10,880 nt of DNA from Desulfurococcales archaeon ex4484_204 (GTDB lineage Archaea > Thermoproteota > Thermoprotei_A > Sulfolobales > NBVN01), in assembly GCA_002255065.1 (NCBI GenBank), contig NJEF01000046.1, positions 1 through 10,880 on the forward strand, written 5' to 3'. The translations under genes and the position numbers were made by a program. The notes below the pieces were generated by a model, which was given only the letters and a program-made list of their open reading frames with translations, was not told the origin of the DNA and did no database searches. Shown in pieces: positions 7,147 to 10,880 of the stretch; positions within the stretch are counted from its first letter, which is position 1, and every line of letters begins with the position of its first letter.

Positions 7147-7162
7147 TTTAAAAAATTTATGC
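7147..7162 (-). promoter_or_regulatory. AT-rich promoter/terminator element between racemase remnant and TusA-like gene
   Basis: On the minus strand this reads CATAAATTTTTTAAAC, centred about 40 nt before ATG 7111. The TAAA/TTTAAA core fits an archaeal TATA box for the TusA-like gene. The T6 tract could at the same time end transcripts from the racemase remnant, whose stop is at 7187. Confidence 0.45.
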
Positions 7163-7186
7163 ATTATTTAGAGTATTAAGCCGTAG

Positions 7187-7693
7187 CTAGCTCCAGCGCT
7201 TTTCAGCATGAATCCTCGCTGTATCGTACAGCTTAACTATGTACCTATCCATAATTAGTAGGGGGAGCTCTGTACACGCTAGGGCTACTGCTCGAGCCCC
7301 CCTACTAGCTAAGCCTAGGAGGCCAACCTTAGTAATGCCGTCCCTCTTTAAGGCCTCTGCTAACGCATCAACTATGCTCACCATGGGTATTGGTGATAGG
7401 GACGACACCTCGTTAAACACTATGTGGGGTGTGTTAGCAGCTATTAAGGCGAAGTCTGCCCCCAGCAGCTGCTAACGGCTTAACCGCTTTAAGGAGCTCC
7501 TTAGCAACGCCTTTAAAATCTCCCGACTCATGAGCTCTACGACCCTCCCGGATGAAACGCTGTATATGAGTACCTCAGGGTACTTCTCGCTCCTAAACCT
7601 CTCCCTGAAACCCTTAATGATGTAGTTGTAATACAGGAGGGTTGACCCAGGGCTTAAGCCGCCAACAATACCTAACCTCCTCAAACAGCCCAC
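7187..7693 (-). pseudogene. Aspartate/glutamate racemase family gene, broken
   Basis: The intact enzyme would interconvert L and D forms of an acidic amino acid. The 5' part reads RRLGIVGGLSPGSTLLYYNYI; the family usually has Glu where the Gly follows SP. One base is missing near 7520 (GAG-GAT reduced to GAGAT) and one G is extra in the run at 7459-7463. The two cancel, but the 57-bp stretch between them must be read in another frame, and the original frame meets a stop at 7474-7472. After it the frame reads AANTPHIVFNEV, then KVGLLG joins directly to LASRGARAVALACTELPLLI, omitting about 65-70 residues found in relatives. The second catalytic Cys region (ACTEL) is present; the first shows Ala-Asn instead of Cys-Asn. 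Likely start is TTG 7684 with AGGTG upstream, or GTG 7693. Confidence 0.85.
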
Positions 7694-7750
7694 CTAGTAG
7701 GTTTAGGTCCTGGGTAAAAGTGCTTGCTAACCCTAGCTACTAGGTTAAAG

Positions 7751-7760
7751 CTTAATAACC
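7751..7760 (+). promoter_or_regulatory. TATA-like box for the small membrane protein gene
   Basis: CTTAATAACC is centred about 35 nt before GTG 7790 and lies within the imperfect palindrome at 7743-7760 (GGTTA and TAACC arms). A GGGTG Shine-Dalgarno at 7778-7782 is 7 nt before the GTG, which supports that start. Confidence 0.45.
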
Positions 7761-7789
7761 TCACCTCAATCATTTATGGGTGTTATTGA

Positions 7790-8128
7790 GTGAATAGGGA
7801 TAAGGTTATTGGAGGCCTACTCCTGGTTGTATCCGCTGTCATCATAGTTGTCTATGGATGGCTCGTATTCACAACTATTTGGTGGGAGTTCGTTCTAAAG
7901 ATTACTGGCTTCCTAGCTATTGCAGCGCTATTCGGCATTCTAGGCTGGATAGGGTACACCCTAGCAACAACCCCGCCTCCAAAGCCTATTGAGGAGATCG
8001 AGAAGGAGCTCGAGGAGGAGTTAAAGAAGATTGAGAAGGAGATAAAGGAGGAGAAACCCCCTGAAGCAGGTAAGGAGGCCCCTAAGCCATCGGAGGCTAA
8101 GCCATCGGGGGTCGTTAAGGAGGCTTAA
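7790..8128 (+). CDS. Small two-helix membrane protein with charged coiled-coil tail
   Basis: The 112-residue product has two hydrophobic helices (about 7-28 and 37-58), a TTPPPKP linker (60-66), an acidic/basic heptad-like tail (EEIEKELEEELKKIEKEIKEE, spanning 68-88) that should form a coiled coil, and a Pro/Lys/Ala/Glu-rich disordered end. This suggests a membrane-anchored adaptor with a cytoplasmic coil that binds a partner. I have the impression of similar proteins across Thermoproteota, but know no function. Start GTG 7790 is supported by GGGTG 7 nt upstream. It is transcribed divergently from the racemase remnant and is followed by a long gene-poor stretch. Confidence 0.8.
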   Translation: MNRDKVIGGLLLVVSAVIIVVYGWLVFTTIWWEFVLKITGFLAIAALFGILGWIGYTLATTPPPKPIEEIEKELEEELKKIEKEIKEEKPPEAGKEAPKPSEAKPSGVVKEA

Positions 8129-8355
8129 TGAAATAGAGGGGTTGTTTAAACTACGTTATTTAAGATAGCTAGTCCCTCAACATTTTAGGGTTCGATGTTA
8201 ATGGATCAGCGTAGACCATATTAGCACCTACGTAGCTAGACAGCCTTAATGAACGCAGCAACCCGTTACTCACAGCATTCACTGTGACCTAATACCTCCA
8301 GAACACAGGTAAGGCATCATCAATAATCGAGCTAGCGTGGAACATGCTGCGTACC

Positions 8356-8610
8356 GTAGGTAGGGAACTCTGAGGTTGTTTACTTGAGATAGACCTGGAA
8401 CCACCTCTCAGAGCAACAGCAGCACTCTGCACCTCATTACCTACCCAATCATAGTCCCCGGGAATTAGAAGTAGCCGGGCTACAGTAAGCCTGAAAATTA
8501 TTTCCGGGAAGGTCGTAAGGTCTCACCTTACAGCATGGGAAACCTAAAAGTGAGGGACCTGTTCAAGAGGAACCTCACTCTACAGTTGAAAAGTGAGCAG
8601 GGCTGCTCAC
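8356..8610. repeat. Dense cluster of inverted repeats, possible structured RNA
   Basis: An outer stem GTAGGTA (8356-8362) with TACCTAC (8438-8444) encloses CTCTGAGGT (8368-8376) paired to ACCT-CT-CAGAG (8403-8413) and a small GCAG/CTGC hairpin (8418-8429). Next, CCCGG..AA pairs with TTCCGGG (about 8455-8507) around GTAGC-CGG-GCTAC (8471-8483). Then GTAAGGT-CTC-ACCTTAC (8515-8531), AGTGAGG to CCTCACT (8549-8579) with an inner CCT/AGG, and GTGAGCAG-GG-CTGCTCAC (8593-8610). Strand cannot be decided. No RNase P, SRP or tRNA signature was found. Confidence 0.5.
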
Positions 8611-8745
8611 CCTTAGAGAGCAACCTAAATCATCCTAAACTACCACCTTTAAGGACAAATAGTCATAGCTTATCTTTCTCTCCATCCCCCATAGTACCAG
8701 TGAACCTACTTACTGCATTCATGTAAGGTTTCGAAAACTCTTGGG

Positions 8746-8755
8746 TTTTATAAAT
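8746..8755 (+). promoter_or_regulatory. Strong TATA box before a 23-codon ORF
   Basis: TTTTATAAAT is centred 27 nt before ATG 8778, the ideal distance for a leaderless archaeal transcript starting at that ATG. It is the clearest promoter in the window. Confidence 0.55.
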
Positions 8756-8777
8756 CATGAAGTTTGGACAAGCATGA

Positions 8778-8849
8778 ATGTCCGTGGTAAAACCGGTGAA
8801 GGCGCTCAGAATAGAGTTCATCCCTAGGGTCTTCATAAAGGAAGGTTAA
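8778..8849 (+). CDS. 23-residue ORF or truncated gene start
   Basis: ATG 8778 opens MSVVKPVKALRIEFIPRVFI and ends KEG at TAA 8847-8849. The composition is like a genuine N-terminus. Adding one G at 8844-8845 would extend it in the frame LRLGEGISTPLTSLGT before another stop, the same kind of G/C-run lesion seen in the other broken genes. I do not recognise a family; it may be a real small protein or the head of a decayed gene. Confidence 0.3.
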   Translation: MSVVKPVKALRIEFIPRVFIKEG

Positions 8850-8942
8850 GGCTAGGGGAAGGAATCAGTACTCCATTAACGTCTCTAGGGACTTAACGTA
8901 GAGGTTCTTACATAGTGCTGGTGAACAGCTGCTCTTTAAGAG

Positions 8943-8950
8943 TTTATAAA
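8943..8950 (+). promoter_or_regulatory. TATA box for the retropepsin-like gene
   Basis: TTTATAAA is centred about 36 nt before TTG 8982, giving a leader of roughly 10 nt. The palindrome CTCTT-T-AAGAG (8932-8942) directly precedes the box, where BRE or a repressor could bind. Confidence 0.5.
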
Positions 8951-8981
8951 TTGCTAGTAAGCTCTTTTACCGGGGTTTTCC

Positions 8982-9341
8982 TTGGGCGTATTTAGGGTTA
9001 AGGCCTGCATATGGAACCCCCTAGATCCCGGCAGGTCTAAGGGTGTGGAGCTGCTTGTAGATACAGGTGCTACATACACCGTTATATCTCGGGATGTTCT
9101 TGAATCCCTTAAAATTGAGGTTCTCAGGCATGTCAGGCTGAGGTTAGCTGATGATAGGGTTATTGAGAGGCCTTTAGGTGAGGTAGGTATCGAGATTGAA
9201 GGTTATAAGGCAAGCGCAACACCCGTAGTTTTCGGTGACCCAGACATATACATACTTGGGAGTGTCACGATGGAGCAACTAGGGTTAGCGCCCGATCCCG
9301 TAACTAAAAAGCTTAAACCAGTTGAAGCCCTGCTAATGTAA
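8982..9341 (+). CDS. Retropepsin-like aspartic protease family protein (archaeal clan AA)
   Basis: The 119-residue product is a single-domain retropepsin-like protein, which would act as a homodimer. The catalytic loop LLVDTGATYTVIS is at residues 24-36 (Asp27), followed by RLADDRVIERPLG (53-65) and the second conserved hydrophobic-hydrophobic-Gly, YILG (90-93), before a VTMEQLGLAPDPV segment. The ending LKPVEALL (111-118) matches the archaeal branch as I remember it. Start TTG 8982 gives the usual N-terminus MGVFRVKACIWNPLDP. Its target is unknown. It has its own promoter and no operon partners; mgtE follows 226 nt later on the same strand. Confidence 0.88.
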   Translation: MGVFRVKACIWNPLDPGRSKGVELLVDTGATYTVISRDVLESLKIEVLRHVRLRLADDRVIERPLGEVGIEIEGYKASATPVVFGDPDIYILGSVTMEQLGLAPDPVTKKLKPVEALLM

Positions 9342-9383
9342 CCTAGGAAGCTCACTCACCCGCCCCTCCCTCGGTGATGGAGA

Positions 9384-9416
9384 TTAAGTCTAGATGCTTA
9401 GCATGCCTTAAGTCTA
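9384..9416. repeat. Direct repeat flanking a palindrome upstream of mgtE
   Basis: TTAAGTCTA occurs at 9384-9392 and again at 9408-9416. Between them lies the palindrome ATGCTTAGCAT (9394-9404). The arrangement looks like an operator or architectural site in the gap between the protease and mgtE. Confidence 0.45.
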
Positions 9417-9433
9417 CTTAACCCATCATAGTT

Positions 9434-9475
9434 AGTGATGTGTGGTCAACTCCGAGCAAGCTATCGGAGCTATCA
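9434..9475. terminator. Extended hairpin between protease gene and mgtE
   Basis: CTCCGA (9450-9455) and TCGGAG (9464-9469) form a perfect 6-bp stem with an 8-nt loop, and GTGAT/ATCAC arms outside may extend it. It lies before the likely mgtE TATA boxes, so it more likely ends the protease transcript or binds a regulator than acts as an mgtE leader. No T tract follows. Confidence 0.35.
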
Positions 9476-9489
9476 CCTCACCATCCTCG

Positions 9490-9536
9490 ATTATAATATC
9501 GTGCGATGGCCTTAACCCTTCAAACTATCTAAAATA
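9490..9536 (+). promoter_or_regulatory. Candidate TATA boxes for mgtE
   Basis: TTATAATAT at about 9490-9498 is the better consensus and would give a leader near 45 nt. TCTAAAATA at about 9528-9536 lies 36 nt before GTG 9568 and would give a leader near 10 nt. I cannot choose between them. Confidence 0.4.
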
Positions 9537-9567
9537 GGTCTACTGCACTATCTCTTAGGCGGTACCC

Positions 9568-10880
9568 GTGGAGCTGGTTATCAGTGTTGAGGGCATTGAT
9601 AGACCTGGGCTGCTGAGGGATGTAGCTAGCGCCTTAAGCAGCAACGACGCGGACATAATCTACAATGTAGCCTATGGTGAGGAGGGTAAGGGGTACCTCC
9701 TATTCATAGCTAGGTATGAGGGGGACGTTGAGGCCCTTGAGGACGCCGTAATGTCGATTAAGGACGTTGACAGCGTTGAGAGCGCCCCGCTAGGTGCTGA
9801 AGCAGCGGATATAATTGCTGAGTACGTTGAGGTTAACCCAGCTATATCGGGGAGCATTGCTAAGCTAATGCATCCAAGTGACTTTATCGAGGTTATTGCT
9901 AGGCTGGATGTGGATGCTAGGAGGAAGGTCTACCTAGTAATGCCCAAGAACTTCATAGGGGCCTTGCTGGCTGAGGCACCCCATGAGATACTGGACGAGG
10001 TATCGACGGTGCTTAAACCTAGGGACCTAGCTGAGGCCCTAGCTAGCCTAGACCCCGACGACTTAGTTGACGTACTACAGGGTTTAAAGTCCTCAGTAAG
10101 GAAGGCCGTTCTTAAGAACCTCCCTAAAGCTAAGGTGGATGAGGTAAGGCCCCTCCTCCTATACCCCCCTGAAACCGCTGGGGGTCTCATGACGACTAAG
10201 GTACCTCAGTACTTACCGAGCACCCCGGTCTCTAAGGTTATTGAGGACCTGAGCACCAGGGCAGACTACGAGATAACGGATACCGTGTACGTGGTTGATG
10301 AGGATGGGAGGCTCCTAGGGTATGTTAACGTACTGGCCCTCTTTAAGGTGGCCCCCAAGCTACCGATATCTAAGCTTGCTAGGAAGGACTACGTTGCTGT
10401 CGAGCCGTTAACGGATCAGGAGGAGGTCTCTAGGATGATGATTAAGTTCGACATAACTAAGGTACCCGTTGTTGACGAGGGAGGGAGGTTCCTAGGTGTC
10501 GTAACGATAGACGATGTAATGGACGTACTGATAAGTGAGGAGAGCGAGGACCTCCTACTCCTAGGGGGTGTTATGAGGGTTGAGCACTACTTAACGGCCA
10601 GGATAACCAGCCTGTTTAAGAAGAGGCTCGTGTGGCTCCTAGTCCTATGCCTAATGGAGAACGTTACCGCTAGGATAATATCAGGGTACACAGGCTTCAT
10701 ATCCAGGGTAGCTATCCTAGCAGCCTTCATACCCCTAATCCTGGATACTGGGGGTAATGCCGGTAACCAGTCTGTAGTCCTAGTAACTAGGGCGCTAGCC
10801 CTCGGGGAGCTAACCATTAGGGACGTAACCAGGGTTATAGCTAAGGAGTTCATGACGTCAGCGCTACTAGCCTTCACCCT
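9568..10880 (+). CDS. mgtE: MgtE magnesium channel/transporter with N-terminal ACT domain (3' end outside window)
   Basis: The product is a membrane Mg2+ channel gated by cytoplasmic domains. From GTG 9568 (an in-frame TAG lies at 9556-9558, so no earlier start) 437 codons are visible. Residues 1-75 form an ACT domain (ELVISVEGIDRPGLLRDVA), a ligand-binding module usually found in amino acid metabolism and not part of ordinary MgtE. Residues about 90-195 are the helical MgtE N domain with repeated Leu/Asp-Pro-x-Asp units, then YPPETAGGLMTT (199-210), two CBS domains (about 207-265 and 268-325), a connecting helix, and the membrane part from about 353. The pore signature PLILDTGGNAGNQS (389-402) and ALGEL (411-415) are intact. 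The window cuts the gene inside the membrane domain; the acidic residues later in the pore are not visible. Confidence 0.95.
   Translation, partial: MELVISVEGIDRPGLLRDVASALSSNDADIIYNVAYGEEGKGYLLFIARYEGDVEALEDAVMSIKDVDSVESAPLGAEAADIIAEYVEVNPAISGSIAKLMHPSDFIEVIARLDVDARRKVYLVMPKNFIGALLAEAPHEILDEVSTVLKPRDLAEALASLDPDDLVDVLQGLKSSVRKAVLKNLPKAKVDEVRPLLLYPPETAGGLMTTKVPQYLPSTPVSKVIEDLSTRADYEITDTVYVVDEDGRLLGYVNVLALFKVAPKLPISKLARKDYVAVEPLTDQEEVSRMMIKFDITKVPVVDEGGRFLGVVTIDDVMDVLISEESEDLLLLGGVMRVEHYLTARITSLFKKRLVWLLVLCLMENVTARIISGYTGFISRVAILAAFIPLILDTGGNAGNQSVVLVTRALALGELTIRDVTRVIAKEFMTSALLAFT

Larger units (their letters stand above)
8129..8981. other. 850-bp region without an intact gene
   Basis: The first part (8129-8355) holds only short chance-length frames, including a 34-codon minus-strand ORF (about 8166-8270) ending in VYADPLTSNPKMLRD. 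The middle (8356-8610) is dense in inverted repeats. A minus-strand frame is open from 8522 to a TAG at 8291-8289 (77 codons) but lacks a start near its beginning. A plus-strand frame at 8535-8726 (63 codons) overlaps the repeats and is Ser/Pro/Asn-rich, unlike the neighbouring genes. The last part (8746-8981) has two good TATA boxes and a 23-codon ORF. The region may be an old insertion or a noncoding RNA locus. Confidence 0.5.

Noticed and set aside
8356..8610. RNase P RNA, SRP RNA or tRNA as explanation of the stem-loops
   Set aside because: I looked on both strands for GAGGAAAGTC, ACAGAAA, the SRP helix 8 pattern and a GGTTCRANNCC T-arm and found none.
8535..8726. 63-codon plus-strand open frame
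   Set aside because: It runs through two strong hairpins and is Ser/Pro/Asn/Leu-rich with codon use unlike the real genes; no family is visible.
9672..10877. Minus-strand open frames (9672-9857, 9930-10190, 10587-10877)
   Set aside because: All are antisense to mgtE, which is continuous and fully motif-supported in its own frame.
1..10880. CRISPR array, insertion sequence with terminal repeats, or programmed frameshift sites
   Set aside because: No regularly spaced repeats, no recognisable transposase and no target-site duplications were seen. The frame breaks sit in G/C runs without slippery-site plus pseudoknot arrangement and accompany nonsense codons or deletions.

Overview
The window looks like chromosomal DNA of a thermophilic archaeon, probably of the Thermoproteota (crenarchaeal side). 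Grounds: TATA boxes about 25-40 nt before start codons, short or absent leaders, many GTG and TTG starts, Shine-Dalgarno sequences of the GGTG/GGTGAT type, very frequent CTAG tetranucleotides, and archaeal family types (UPF0282 metallo-beta-lactamase fold, archaeal retropepsin-like protein). I cannot name a genus from sequence alone.

Layout. 1-1350: remains of a nucleoside uptake and salvage locus, namely the possible last codons of an ABC ATPase, a truncated and frameshifted BMP-type permease, and a uridine phosphorylase gene with two single-base deletions and an amber codon. 1408-4319: a polar amino acid ABC importer with an intact substrate-binding protein, intact permease and intact ATPase, then a second permease that has lost about 90 bp from its middle. 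A stem-loop plus T6 tract sits between the binding-protein gene and the first permease. 4288-5241 (minus): NDP-sugar epimerase/dehydratase, tail-to-tail with the broken permease. 5242-5641: no clear gene. 5642-6658: UPF0282 metallo-hydrolase. 6659-6889: a possible gene remnant. 6890-7111 (minus): small TusA-like protein. 7187-7693 (minus): broken Asp/Glu racemase gene. 7790-8128: small two-helix membrane protein with a charged coiled tail. 8129-8981: no intact gene, but dense inverted repeats at 8356-8610 and a strong leaderless-type promoter before a 23-codon ORF. 8982-9341: retropepsin-like aspartic protease. 9342-9567: regulatory-looking repeats. 9568 to the window end: an MgtE magnesium channel with an ACT domain fused at its N-terminus.

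How it works together. The amino acid importer core (binding protein, one permease, ATPase) could work with the intact permease as a homodimer, so loss of the second permease need not be fatal. The nucleoside transporter and the phosphorylase that would use its substrate are decaying together. The MgtE fusion could couple Mg2+ flux to an amino acid or other small ligand bound by the ACT domain.

Main caution. All five single-base frame breaks that I could place by family conservation are length changes in G/C runs, which is also how base-calling errors look. Against simple error, four genes carry every lesion, including two large deletions, one truncation and two amber codons, while about 6.5 kb of neighbouring coding sequence is clean.
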